Origin: Streptomyces sp. AC1-42W
GTDB lineage: Bacteria > Actinomycetota > Actinomycetes > Streptomycetales > Streptomycetaceae
Length of the DNA: 64,000 nucleotides
Assembly (NCBI RefSeq): GCF_003248355.1
Contig: NZ_QKWY01000002.1
Span: 1,798,001-1,862,000, forward strand
Direction: 5' to 3'
Part shown: positions 25,671 through 34,180 of the stretch, piece by piece
Position numbering within the stretch: the stretch's first letter is position 1
Layout of the letters: the number at the start of each line of letters is the position of its first letter
Translations under genes and position numbers: made by a program
Notes under the pieces: generated by a model
Databases searched by the model: none
What the model was told of the DNA's origin: nothing
Seen by the model: only the letters and a program-made list of their open reading frames with translations

Positions 25671-26138
25671 ATGACCCAGCGGACGACTTCCATCATCACC
25701 CCCCTGACCCCTACCGAGCGCAAGGTGTTGGAGGAGATGTCCCTCGGCCGCGTGCCAGCGGCCGGCGCTGCGAACCTGAACATGACGCCACGTACGTTCG
25801 GCCGACACTCCACGCTGATCGGCCACAAGTTGCAGGTTAAGAAGCCCTCGCTCAAGGTGCAGATGGGCTTCGTGACCGGCGAACTTCCCCGGCCCGCACC
25901 TCTGCCGACGCCTGAGCCGTTCACTGAGAAGGAACTACTGCTGTGGCAGGCCCATGCCCTGCACCACACGGTGGCCGCGATCGCCCGACACACCGGGATC
26001 GACCAGTTCGACCTGCCGGGCTACACCGCCCACCTCATCGCAAAGGCAGAGGCTGACAACGAAGCGCACCTGATCCGCCTCGGTCACGCCTACGGAATCC
26101 TCACCACCGACGATGTACCCGAACCGTCGCCGACGTGA
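25671..26138 (+). CDS. LuxR-type helix-turn-helix protein, second copy
   Basis: A 155-residue protein with LTPTERKVLEEMSLGRVPAA then LNMTPRTFGRHSTLIGHKL, a GerE-like HTH. The C-terminal half (LLLWQAHALHHTVAAIARHT) repeats the second helical segment seen in the 24459 gene. ATG 25671 is set by GGAGG 7 bases upstream. It probably shares a transcript with 24459 and 24944. Confidence 0.6.
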   Translation: MTQRTTSIITPLTPTERKVLEEMSLGRVPAAGAANLNMTPRTFGRHSTLIGHKLQVKKPSLKVQMGFVTGELPRPAPLPTPEPFTEKELLLWQAHALHHTVAAIARHTGIDQFDLPGYTAHLIAKAEADNEAHLIRLGHAYGILTTDDVPEPSPT

Positions 26139-26345
26139 TCCAGAACCCCGCTATGACCCACCACCCACACCACCTCTCCGAAAGGGAAGGCGATCGAGTG
26201 CCGGGCCTGGGTCCTGTCCGCGAACGCTTCCTCGACAGCAGCCACGAAGTCCTTGTTGCACCATCCGGGCCACCACGACTGCGACTCGTCCACCACCTCC
26301 TGGACGGCGGCTCTCTCAGCGTCCGCGTACCAGCCGCCCCTGGGC
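26090..26345 (-). other. Possible coding remnant
   Basis: The minus strand has a good-looking coding stretch (NPPRGGWYADAERAAVQEVV, then WWPGWCNKDFVAAVEEAFAD) with no start in frame and no recognised family. The gap 26139-26480 holds no intact gene. I take it as a fragment left by IS activity next door. Confidence 0.25.
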
Positions 26346-26549
26346 GGGTTTGTCGGGTCGGCGCCGTGGGGCGGGGCTACGGGGCATGGCGCTGATGTCG
26401 GTGGGCTCAGTGGGAGGCGGGGACTGTTCGTGCGCGGTGATGATCTTGCTGGTTTATTCCGTACCCAGCAGGATCATCACTGAGGTTCCCCCGGGATGCG
26501 GAAGGTGCTGACAGCGGGTCGGATGGGACTCATGAGAGGAACCCAGACG

Positions 26550-26858
26550 ATGCCTGCTCCGAGAAAGTACCCGCTGGAGTTGCGTGAGCGTGCGGTACGG
26601 ATGTACCGCACCGCCGAGCCGAAGCCGCAGATCAAGAAGCTGGCCGTCGACCTCGGCGTCCATCCCGAGGCTCTGCGCGGCTGGATCCGCCAGGCCGAGG
26701 CGGACGCCGGCGAGCGCGACGACCGGCCCACCACCGCCGAGCGCGAGGAACTCGCGGCCCTGCGCAAGGAGAACGCCCAGCTCAAGCGGGCGAACGAGAT
26801 CCTGCGGACCGCCTCGGCTTTTTTCGCCGCGCAGCTCGACCCGACCCGGCCCAGGTGA
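26550..26858 (+). CDS. IS3-family transposase orfA
   Basis: About 102 residues: helix-turn-helix YPLELRERAVRMYRTAEP followed by a coiled coil EREELAALRKENAQLKRANE. A T6 run (GCTTTTTTC, 26817-26825) near the 3' end is a likely -1 slippage site for an OrfAB fusion. The ATG at 26532 (MRGTQT) is an alternative start. Confidence 0.88.
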   Translation: MPAPRKYPLELRERAVRMYRTAEPKPQIKKLAVDLGVHPEALRGWIRQAEADAGERDDRPTTAEREELAALRKENAQLKRANEILRTASAFFAAQLDPTRPR

Positions 26859-27772
26859 CGGCGCTCTTCACCGAGCACCCGCACCTGGAGGTCGAGCCCA
26901 CCCTCCGGGAACTGCACATCGCCTCCTCCACCTACTACCGCTGGCGCCAGGCCGAGACCGAGCCGTGCGAACGGCTCCGCCGGGACGCCGAGCTGACCGA
27001 GCAGATCAAGGAGATCCATACCGAGTCCGGCGGGATCTACGGCTCCCCACGCGTGCACGCCGTCCTCAAACGCGAGGGCGTCCACGTCGGCCGCAAGCGC
27101 GTCGAGCGACTGATGCGCGAGGCCGACCTCGCCGGGATCAGCCCGCGCCGCACGGGCTTCACGCGCCGGGACCCGAAGGCCACCCCGGCCCCGGACCTGG
27201 TGATGCGCGACTTCACCGCCCCCGTGCCGAACCGGTTGTGGGTCACCGACCTGACGATGATCCCGACCGGTGAGGGGCCGCTGTGGCTCTCCGCGATCCG
27301 CGACGCGTTCTCCCGCCGGGTGGTCGCCTGGGAGACCTCCGCCCGCGCGGACGCCGACCTGGTCCTGACCTCGCTGGAATACGCCCTCGCCTCGCGGGAG
27401 GTCGAACCCGGCCGGCTGATCCATCACGCCGACCACGGCTGCCAATACACGTCCGTGAAGCTCACGACACGCCTGGTCAGAGCGGGGATCGAGGCGTCCA
27501 TGGGATCGGTCGGCGACAGTTACGACAACGCTCTCGCCGAGAATCTCTGGATGGTCATCAAGACCGAATGCGTCCGCGGCCGCGTCTTCGCCACCAGGGC
27601 CGAGGCCAACCTCGCGCTCTTCGAGTACATCGACGGCTTCTACAACCCCCGCCGCATCCAGAAACGCCTCGGCTACCTCAGCCCCATCGAGTTCGAGGAG
27701 AAGCACTACGCCGACCAGGCAGCGGCCGAACCGGTGAACCTGAAACCCAGTCAACCCGCCCTGACCAGCTAG
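26855..27772 (+). CDS. IS3-family transposase orfB
   Basis: A 305-residue integrase-core protein. HTH_21 region (GGIYGSPRVHAVLKREGVHV), then the DDE triad in WVTDLTMIPT, HHADHGCQY and DSYDNALAENLW, followed by a final LGYLSPIEFE motif. It begins at GTG 26855, overlapping the orfA stop. Confidence 0.92.
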   Translation: MTALFTEHPHLEVEPTLRELHIASSTYYRWRQAETEPCERLRRDAELTEQIKEIHTESGGIYGSPRVHAVLKREGVHVGRKRVERLMREADLAGISPRRTGFTRRDPKATPAPDLVMRDFTAPVPNRLWVTDLTMIPTGEGPLWLSAIRDAFSRRVVAWETSARADADLVLTSLEYALASREVEPGRLIHHADHGCQYTSVKLTTRLVRAGIEASMGSVGDSYDNALAENLWMVIKTECVRGRVFATRAEANLALFEYIDGFYNPRRIQKRLGYLSPIEFEEKHYADQAAAEPVNLKPSQPALTS

Positions 27773-27800
27773 TCAGCACCTCCCGCACAGCGGGGGAACC

Positions 27801-29295
27801 TCACTCGGGGTCGCCGTGGTCGGCTGCGCGTTGGAAGAGGTGGTGGCTCCATTGCAGGCGATATCGGTCTTTGGCTGCTTTGGCGAGGTTGTTCAGGTCG
27901 CCGGGGTGAGTGAGGTGGGTGTGTGCGGCATGCCAGAAGGATGCGGGTGGGCACAGGTGGCCGCGGATGGTGCGGCCGTGTTGTTCGAGGTAGTCGGCGA
28001 GCCGGAACACCGGGCCTGCGGGGGTGGGCGGTGTGGTGCCGGCGTCGGTGGTGGGGGTGGGTGGGCGCCGTGTGGGCCGGGGCGTGGTGCGGCGCAGGGG
28101 TGCTTGCTTGCCGTGGACTTTTTCGGCGAGTTCGGCGTAGGCCTGTTCGGCCCAGTCGTCGGCGAGCTGGTCGTAGTCGTGGTCGCTGAGGTAGTCGAGG
28201 GCGGCGTCGGTCAGGAAGGACTGGGGGATGTGGAGTCCTGTGCCGAGCCGGCGGGCGTCCATCGCCGCTTCCAGGAGCGCGCGGGCGGCGGCCTGGCGGG
28301 GCTGTTCGTAGCGGCGCAGGAGCTCGGGGGCTCCGGCCAGGTCCTGGGTGATCCGGCCGCCGTTCCGGTTTCGGGTGAGGGCATCGGCCAGCAGGCTGTC
28401 GCCCTGCTCGGCAAGGGCTGTCGCGGTGGCCAGGGCCGCGGCATCGAACGTGTCGGGGACGCTCACGGTGTGTCCGGCCATCAGTTCCCGCACCAGACTG
28501 TACGGATCGTCCTGGCCCGGTGTGGGCGGGGCAGTGTAGTCGTATGCGTACTCGGGCCACAGCGTGCCCAGGACCAGGACCGGGCCGCGATCCTCGTCGA
28601 GCAGCAGCTGGCGCACCGCCGCCGCGATCCGCTCGCCGAACTTCCGGTCGCCGAGGTAGTGCTGTGCCTCGTTCAGCCATACCACCGTCTGCGGACCGAC
28701 CCGGTGCAGGTCCTCAAGGGCGGCTTCGGCGCGGGTCGGATCGAAGGGATGCCAAAGCCGCCAGCCCTTCTCGGCGAGCGGCTGCACGGCCTCCCAGCAC
28801 GCCCGGGTCTTCCCCGTCGACGAGGTCCCCACCAGGACCACAATTCCACTGCGGCCTGCTGCCGCCGCCGTGACCGTGTTGGCCAGCACCTGGTCGTGCT
28901 CGCGCCGCGCATACCCCGACAGCGCGCGCACCGTCGGTGCCCGTCGGGCTCTTGCCGGGTCCGGCTGGGTGGACTTCCAGTTCGTGCGGATCCCACTGCC
29001 CGATCGGCCGGCCCGGCCCGGACATGTCGGCGGAGGCGGTGCCTGTCTCCCCGGCCGCGATCCGCCGCAACTCCAGCAGCTCCTCTTCCGACAACTTCAG
29101 CACGTTGGCCAGCACGGTCACTGTGTTCACCGACGGCACCCCTTGATTGGGGGAGAGTGCGTTCGACACCGTCGTACGCCCCAGTTCCGCTCTCCTGGAA
29201 AGTTGCGTCTTATCCAGGCGGGCGCGGGCGCGTCCCCTTTCCAGCCTTGAGCACAGCTCGGACAGCGCACGTCGACGGTCCGGATCATCGAGCAT
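27801..29295 (-). pseudogene. XRE-HTH / P-loop ATPase protein, frameshifted and truncated by IS3 B
   Basis: Starts at 29295 with an XRE helix-turn-helix (DKTQLSRRAELGRTTVSNAL). The frame is lost in the GCGCGCG run near 28921-28930, consistent with a 2-bp slip, and resumes as GYARREHDQVLANTVTAAAA, then a Walker A region VVLVGTSSTGKTRACWEAV and Walker B-like TVVWLNEAQHYLGD. The resumed frame runs into the IS, whose terminal TGA (27801-27803) is its stop. Intact Streptomyces homologues known to me go on into a long repeat region, absent here. Both lesions argue that it is dead. Confidence 0.75.
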
Positions 29296-29414
29296 GTGAC
29301 GGTCTCCAAGTGATGCGTGTGCCCGTGTTCATCTTCGTTCAGGTGAACCATGGCGCACAGCGGTTCTGCGAACTTCGCCCCTGTCAACACCCCACTGTGT
29401 CCAGGGAGTCTGTC

Positions 29415-29612
29415 ATGACCGTCGCTGTTGTCCTTCTCACCATCGCTGTCGTCCTCCTTGTCGCTCTGCTGTCCGCTCTCGGCGCAGGCACGCTCGCCCG
29501 GATCGACGGCGCTAGCTGGCCAACAGCCTGCACCCGGGCTGCCGGCACCTTCGCCGCCGTCCTCGCCCTCGCCGCCGCCATCACCGCAGCCCTCTCCCCC
29601 CTCTTCACCTGA
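29415..29612 (+). CDS. Small two-helix membrane protein
   Basis: A 65-residue protein with two hydrophobic helices (AVVLLTIAVVLLVALLSALG and FAAVLALAAAITAALSPLF) joined by a polar loop containing one Cys. ATG 29415 follows GGGAG by 6 bases. It lies divergent from the XRE-ATPase gene. Not recognised. Confidence 0.5.
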   Translation: MTVAVVLLTIAVVLLVALLSALGAGTLARIDGASWPTACTRAAGTFAAVLALAAAITAALSPLFT

Positions 29613-29682
29613 CGGCCAGCACTCCCACGTCTCCGAAGGCCGATCATTTGCGGCCGGTGGCGATCCTGCCGGCTTTACTTGG

Positions 29683-30060
29683 TCACGCGGCGAGGGAGAG
29701 GTCGAGGCGGGCAAGGCGGCTGGCACGGATACGGTCGAGCGAGTGGCCTTTCCACCAGGCATCGAGGCGGATGAGGGTGAGCGCAGCGGCGGAGAAGACG
29801 CGTTCCACGGGGGTCTTCTGGAGGACGAGGCAGCGGGCACGTCTCATGCCGGTGACCGCGACGGCCTGGTGGATGGTTCCCTCGACGCCCGCGCGGGTTG
29901 CGTACTTGGCTCGCTACTGGTCGTCGGACTGCTGGAGGCGGGCATGGTCGAGGACTTCTTGCACCTCGCGTGGTGCAGGGAGAGGGTCCGACCGCCGATC
30001 TTCGAGCGGGGGCACTTGTCTCGCACCGGGCGGGGGCGACATCGCGCCGAGACCGATCTA
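29683..30060 (-). pseudogene. Remnant of an IS1182-family transposase (C-terminal end)
   Basis: Read on the minus strand, with frame changes, the segment contains CPRSKIGGRTLSLHH, EGTIHQAVAVTGMRRARC and FSAAALTLIRLDAWWKGH before a stop at 29683. This is the usual C-terminal run of IS1182-type DDE transposases. Its upstream side is cut at 30060 by the IS630-family element, and more remnant may continue on the other side (31623-31800). Confidence 0.6.
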
Positions 30061-30068
30061 GTGCCGCA

Positions 30069-31208
30069 TCAGGCAACGTTCGCCCTGTCAACCACGGCTC
30101 GTAGCCGTTGATCGTCGGCGTGGCGGTTTCGCCAGATGATGTAGCGACGGATCATGCTGCCCTGCTCCTTGTGGCTGGCGTGGTCGGTGCCGTCGAGGGT
30201 GAAATAGCGCAGGGCGGTGAACTGGGCCTCGATGCGGTTCAGCCAGGAGCTGTTCGTAGGCGTGTAGGCGAACTCGACGTTGTTGGCCGCGGCCCAGTCG
30301 CCGACCCGGCTGTCCCTCTTCGTGGTCAGGTGCGGGGAGAAGTTGTCGAGCACGATCGCGATGCGGATCTTGGGCGGGTAGAGGCTGCGCAGGTAGCGGC
30401 AGAACTCCAGGAACCTCGTCCGGTTCTTCTTCGGTTTGATGTGGCCGTAGAGCTTGTCCTTGCCGAGGTCGTAGGCGGCGAAGAGGTGCCGGACCCCGTG
30501 CGGGCGGGTGTAGGTCGCCCGTCGGCGGGGCCTGGGCTCCCGGCCGGGGTCCTTGTGCCGTCCTCCGCGCTCGGCCCACTGTCGGCCGGGGTGGGGCTGG
30601 AGGTTGAGCGGTCCGAACTCGTCCAGGCATAAGACGACTTCGGGTTCGCCCTCCTCGGGTATGACCTCGCCGTCGGCGATCGCGTAGAGGTGCTCGACGC
30701 GGGCCTTCTTGGCGGCGTAGTCGGGATCGCGGGAGGTCTTCCAGGTCTTTATGCGTTGAAACGACACGCCCTCCTCGCGGAGCAGGACCCGAAGGCCCTC
30801 GTGGCTGATGTCGTCGACCACCCCCTCGGCGACCAGGAAGTCGGCCAGCTTGGCCAGGCTCCAGGTCGAGAACGGCAGACCGTGCTCGGTCGGCCTGGAC
30901 TTGGCGATCTTCTTGATCTCACGCCGCTCGGGCAGGGTGAATGTCCTGGGCCGACCGCCTTTGTACTTCGGGTAGAGGGAGTCGAAGCCGTCGGCGTTGA
31001 AGTTGTGGATCACATCCCGGACCCGGTCCACGCTGGTGAACGTCACCTCGGCGATCTTCGCCACGGGCATGCCCTGCGCGGACAGCAGCACCATCTGTGC
31101 CCGCCGCCACGTCACCACCGACCCGCTGCCCCGGCGGATGATCCGCAGCAGGCGCTGCCCCTCGTCGTCATCGATCTCGCGGACGCGTACTCGCTCAGCC
31201 ACCAGCAC
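30069..31208 (-). CDS. IS630-family transposase
   Basis: A 379-residue protein. It has an N-terminal HTH (RAQMVLLSAQGMPVAKIAEV), a winged-helix region (STWSLAKLADFLVAEGVV), then the DDE core with VVLCLDEFGPL, IVLDNFSPHLT and NRIEAQFTALRYF. The stop codon overlaps the left inverted repeat. Ends and target match the family. Confidence 0.93.
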   Translation of the reverse strand: MLVAERVRVREIDDDEGQRLLRIIRRGSGSVVTWRRAQMVLLSAQGMPVAKIAEVTFTSVDRVRDVIHNFNADGFDSLYPKYKGGRPRTFTLPERREIKKIAKSRPTEHGLPFSTWSLAKLADFLVAEGVVDDISHEGLRVLLREEGVSFQRIKTWKTSRDPDYAAKKARVEHLYAIADGEVIPEEGEPEVVLCLDEFGPLNLQPHPGRQWAERGGRHKDPGREPRPRRRATYTRPHGVRHLFAAYDLGKDKLYGHIKPKKNRTRFLEFCRYLRSLYPPKIRIAIVLDNFSPHLTTKRDSRVGDWAAANNVEFAYTPTNSSWLNRIEAQFTALRYFTLDGTDHASHKEQGSMIRRYIIWRNRHADDQRLRAVVDRANVA

Positions 31209-31238
31209 AGCTTCCCTGCCGCGCGCTGCCGGCGAGTG

Positions 31239-31571
31239 TCATTCCGTCGGTGTGCCGATTCGAAGCCGGTTGCCGTCAGGGTCGCGCAGCTCAATCTCAC
31301 GCGCCCACGGAGCATCCTTCGCCTGCACACCGAACTCGGAGGCGATGGCCTCGACATCACGAATGCGGAGGTAGACCAACGTGTCGGGACGGGCGTCACC
31401 CTCGTGCTCCGACAAGAACAACCGCACCCCGCCCCGAGCGACCTCGACGAACGCGGGAAGTTCCGGTTCGAAGCGGTGTTCCCACTGCTTGGCGAAACCC
31501 AGTCGCTCATACCAAGCGACCGCCGCCGCAGCGTCCTCGACGCGAAGAATGGGGATGACTTCCTCGTCCAT
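31239..31571 (-). CDS. VOC (glyoxalase/bleomycin-resistance) family protein, IS passenger
   Basis: A 110-residue protein with the beta-alpha-beta-beta-beta pattern of the VOC fold: IPILRVEDAAAAVAWYERLG, then GGVRLFLSEHEGD, and a final REIELRDPDGNRLRIGTP. These small proteins either sequester drugs or catalyse metal-dependent chemistry. It lies inside the IS630 inverted repeats, 30 bases upstream of the transposase gene on the same strand, so the two are likely co-transcribed. Substrate unknown. Confidence 0.85.
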   Translation of the reverse strand: MDEEVIPILRVEDAAAAVAWYERLGFAKQWEHRFEPELPAFVEVARGGVRLFLSEHEGDARPDTLVYLRIRDVEAIASEFGVQAKDAPWAREIELRDPDGNRLRIGTPTE

Positions 31572-31844
31572 GGAGTCATCGTCGCAGACCGCCCAGGGCG
31601 AACGTTGCCTGATGCGGCACTAGATCAGGGAGTCTTCGCGCGGAGGGTCCGCGACGGGGCCGGTCAGGTTGTAGGCGTAGGGAGTGCCGGGCCCCTTCGC
31701 CAGCGACGACGACGCGCCGGCCTTCGGGGCTTTCCGGGCAGGGGGGTCTTCTGGAAGGCGTGCGGGAAGACGCCGGGGGCTCGGTGTCCCTGCGGCGGTC
31801 TTCACGATGGACGAGGGCGTTGGTCGGCCGGAAGGCAGTGGAAC

Positions 31845-31911
31845 GGTGCTCCGGCGGTGCGTGCCCGAAGCACCGCCGGAGTAGCCACGTTCCGTGGTGC
31901 TCCGGCGGTGC
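31845..31911. terminator. Two mutually exclusive hairpins at the 3' end of the sugar cluster
   Basis: GGTGCTCCGGCGGTGC occurs twice (31845-31860 and 31896-31911), with its complementary core GCACCGCCGGAG between (31870-31881). The middle arm can pair with either outer arm through 11-12 bp, so only one hairpin forms at a time. It sits 28 bases beyond the stop of the last cluster gene (minus strand), so it is at least a terminator. The rest of the 317-bp gap 31622-31938 has only IS1182-like debris. Confidence 0.65.
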
Positions 31912-31938
31912 TCCCCGCGTACTGTGTGCGCCCGCCTG

Positions 31939-33096
31939 TCAGGCCCACAGCTCCCGGACGGCGTGGATGACGCGTTCGACGTCTCGGTCGGTCATCGCTG
32001 GGAAACAAGGCAGGGACAGCTGGCGGGTTCCGGCCTGCTCGGTGACCGGCAGCGGCCGGTGGGCCATGTCCCGGTAGGAGCCCAAGAGGTGGACAGGTTT
32101 GAAGTGGACGCTGGTGGAGATCTGGTGGCGCTCCAGCAATGTGTCCGCCACTCGGTTGCGGTCCAGGGGCGCTGCGGCGGGGTCGATGAGGACGGCGTAG
32201 AGGAACCAGCCGTGCTCGATGCCGGGCAGGACGGTGGGGGTCGACAGGCCGGGCAGACCGGTGAGGCCGCTGGTGTAGGCGGCAGCGATGTCGGCGCGGC
32301 GCCGGGTGAACTCTTCCAGCCGGTCGTACTGAACGCTGGCGAGGGCGGCGGTGAGGTCGGACATGACGTATTTCAAGCCAGGGACGGTGACCTCGTAGTC
32401 GGCGGTGTTGCGCTTGCCATGCCGCTGCCAGGCGGAGGAGTCGATGCCGTGCCGGCCCAGCAGCCGGGCCCTCTTCACCAGTTCGCCGCGGCCGACGAGC
32501 AGGCCGCCCTCGCCGGCGGCTGCGACCTTGTTGGCGTAGAAGCTGAACGTCGACAGATCGGCGGTGCTACCAACGGATAGCCCGTCGCGGCTGCCGTGGA
32601 GGGCATGGGCGGCGTCCTCGATCAGCAGCAGGCCGTGGCGGTCGGCAAGCTGGCGGAAAGCGCGCATGTCGCACATCTGGCCGCCGTAATGCATGACGGC
32701 GATGGCTCGGGTGAGCGGAGTGATCGCGGCCTCGACCGCCTCGGGGGTGACGCACAGGACGGTGGGGTCGACATCGACGAACACCGGACGGGCGCCGACG
32801 TGGCGGATGACGTTCGGGGCGGCGCAGAAGGTCAGGCTTGGGGTGATGACTTCGTCGTCGGCGCCGATGCCGGCGGCGAGGAAGGCGAGGTGGAGGGCGG
32901 CGGTGCAGGAGGTGACGGCGAAGGCGTCCTCGACGCCCAGGCGCTCGCGCGCTGCGTGCTCCAGGCGCGTGGCCTTGGGACCGTGGGTCAGCCAGCCGGA
33001 GCGGAGCGTGTCGACGACGTTGGCGATCTCGTCCTCGCCGATCAGAGGCCGGTTCCACGGCAGCGGGTCGGCCGCCGGTTCGAGGGTCTGGTTCAT
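31939..33096 (-). CDS. DegT/DnrJ/EryC1-type sugar aminotransferase
   Basis: A 385-residue PLP enzyme that transfers an amino group to a keto-sugar, often a nucleotide-linked one. Lys190 in FSFYANKVAAAGEGG is the PLP lysine; Asp161 in IEDAAHA binds the pyridine nitrogen. The length is standard. Its ATG overlaps the stop of the upstream epimerase gene, so it is the last coupled gene of the minus-strand sugar operon. Together with the Gfo/Idh dehydrogenase it can form the usual oxidise-then-aminate pair. Confidence 0.92.
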   Translation of the reverse strand: MNQTLEPAADPLPWNRPLIGEDEIANVVDTLRSGWLTHGPKATRLEHAARERLGVEDAFAVTSCTAALHLAFLAAGIGADDEVITPSLTFCAAPNVIRHVGARPVFVDVDPTVLCVTPEAVEAAITPLTRAIAVMHYGGQMCDMRAFRQLADRHGLLLIEDAAHALHGSRDGLSVGSTADLSTFSFYANKVAAAGEGGLLVGRGELVKRARLLGRHGIDSSAWQRHGKRNTADYEVTVPGLKYVMSDLTAALASVQYDRLEEFTRRRADIAAAYTSGLTGLPGLSTPTVLPGIEHGWFLYAVLIDPAAAPLDRNRVADTLLERHQISTSVHFKPVHLLGSYRDMAHRPLPVTEQAGTRQLSLPCFPAMTDRDVERVIHAVRELWA

Positions 33097-34151
33097 CGCG
33101 CGCTCCAGGAGGTGTTGGTGTAGTCGGCGTGCAGGCGGGTGCAGTCGGCGCTGCGCAGCGCGCCGACGCGGCCCTGGGCTAGGGAGTTCTTCAGTCCGGC
33201 GAGGTTGTCGTATTCGGGCAAGTTGGGGTCCTCAAGCTCCTTGGACCCCACGGCAGTGGCTACCTCGCGTACACCGTGGTCCAGGGGGGTGGGGCAGGCG
33301 CCGGGGAAGGTGGCGGCCAGGCGGGCGAAGCTGGTGCGGTAGTCGCGGGCGTCCGCTTCGTCGCGCTCGGGCCCGGCGTCGATGCGGGTTTCGGGAACGG
33401 TGCGCTCCACGGTGGCGGCGATCTGGGCGATGGTGTAGTTCTCCGCCTCGGCGCCGACGTTGAAGATCCGGTGTCCGGCCGGGGTGGCGAGGACCTGGGC
33501 GAGGACGTTGGCGACATCCTCGACGTGGACAAGGGGGCGGCGCTGGCCGCCGCCGTTGAGGGGGATACGCCCGGTGGCAACGGCCTGGGCGGTCATGCGG
33601 TTGGCGACGGAGTCCAGGCGCTGGCGGGGGGAGCGGCCGTGCACGGTGGCCAGTCGCAGGACGGTCAGTGCCCGGTCGGCCAGCAACCCGGTCAGGGCTC
33701 GTTCGGCCAGGACCTTGGTGCGGGCGTAGATGCCGAGCGGGTTAGGGGCGGTGTCCTCGTCGACGGTGCCCTCGTGACGGCCGTAGACGCTGCAGGAGGA
33801 GAAGAAGACGTAGTGCTGCACACCAGCCGCGCAGGCCGCCTCGGCGGCTAGGACAGGTGAGGCGTAGTTGAGCTCGACGGCCAGGACCTCGTCGAGGGCG
33901 CAGGCGGGCTCGCCGACCAGGCCGCCGAGGTGAACGACGGCATCGGCGCCGGTGGCCGCCAGGCGCAGCGCGTCGCCGTCGCGCAGATCGGCGTGGACGA
34001 AGGTGCTTGCGGCCGGGAGGAGGCGGGCCGGGTCGTCGCCGCGGCTGTAGATCAGGCCGTCGACGACGGTGACGTGGTGTCCCCGTTCGGTCAGGTGACG
34101 GGCGGCGACGGTGCCCAGATAGCCGGCGCCACCGAGCAGGACGATACGCAT
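33093..34151 (-). CDS. NAD-dependent epimerase/dehydratase (sugar SDR), first of two
   Basis: A 352-residue extended short-chain dehydrogenase. NAD-binding GGAGYLG at 7-13, active-site SSCSVYG at 118-124 and Tyr142-x3-Lys146 (YARTK). Likely acts on a nucleotide sugar as epimerase, dehydratase or reductase. It overlaps the aminotransferase gene by 4 bases. Confidence 0.9.
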   Translation of the reverse strand: MRIVLLGGAGYLGTVAARHLTERGHHVTVVDGLIYSRGDDPARLLPAASTFVHADLRDGDALRLAATGADAVVHLGGLVGEPACALDEVLAVELNYASPVLAAEAACAAGVQHYVFFSSCSVYGRHEGTVDEDTAPNPLGIYARTKVLAERALTGLLADRALTVLRLATVHGRSPRQRLDSVANRMTAQAVATGRIPLNGGGQRRPLVHVEDVANVLAQVLATPAGHRIFNVGAEAENYTIAQIAATVERTVPETRIDAGPERDEADARDYRTSFARLAATFPGACPTPLDHGVREVATAVGSKELEDPNLPEYDNLAGLKNSLAQGRVGALRSADCTRLHADYTNTSWSAR

Positions 34152-34180
34152 GTAGGGCTCCTTGGAGAGATAGGGGACGG

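Larger units (their letters stand above)
26481..27803. mobile_element. IS3-family insertion sequence B (1,323 bp)
   Basis: Terminal inverted repeats of about 32 bp, both starting TGAGGTTCCCCCG and ending GGTGCTGAC, at 26481-26512 and 27772-27803. It carries orfA and orfB on the plus strand. The 3 bases outside each end (CAC, CTC) do not match, so there is no clean target duplication. Its right end provides the stop codon of the truncated XRE-ATPase gene. Confidence 0.9.
30061..31620. mobile_element. IS630-family insertion sequence with passenger gene (1,560 bp)
   Basis: Perfect 27-bp terminal inverted repeats, starting GTGCCGCATCAGGCAACG, at 30061-30087 and 31594-31620. It is flanked by TA on both sides (30059-30060 and 31621-31622), the IS630/Tc1 target. 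Inside are a transposase gene and, unusually, a VOC-family gene, both on the minus strand. Confidence 0.93.

Noticed and set aside
27816..29612. A 598-residue plus frame opposite the XRE-ATPase gene
   Set aside because: Shadow; only its last 65 codons coincide with the small membrane protein at 29415.
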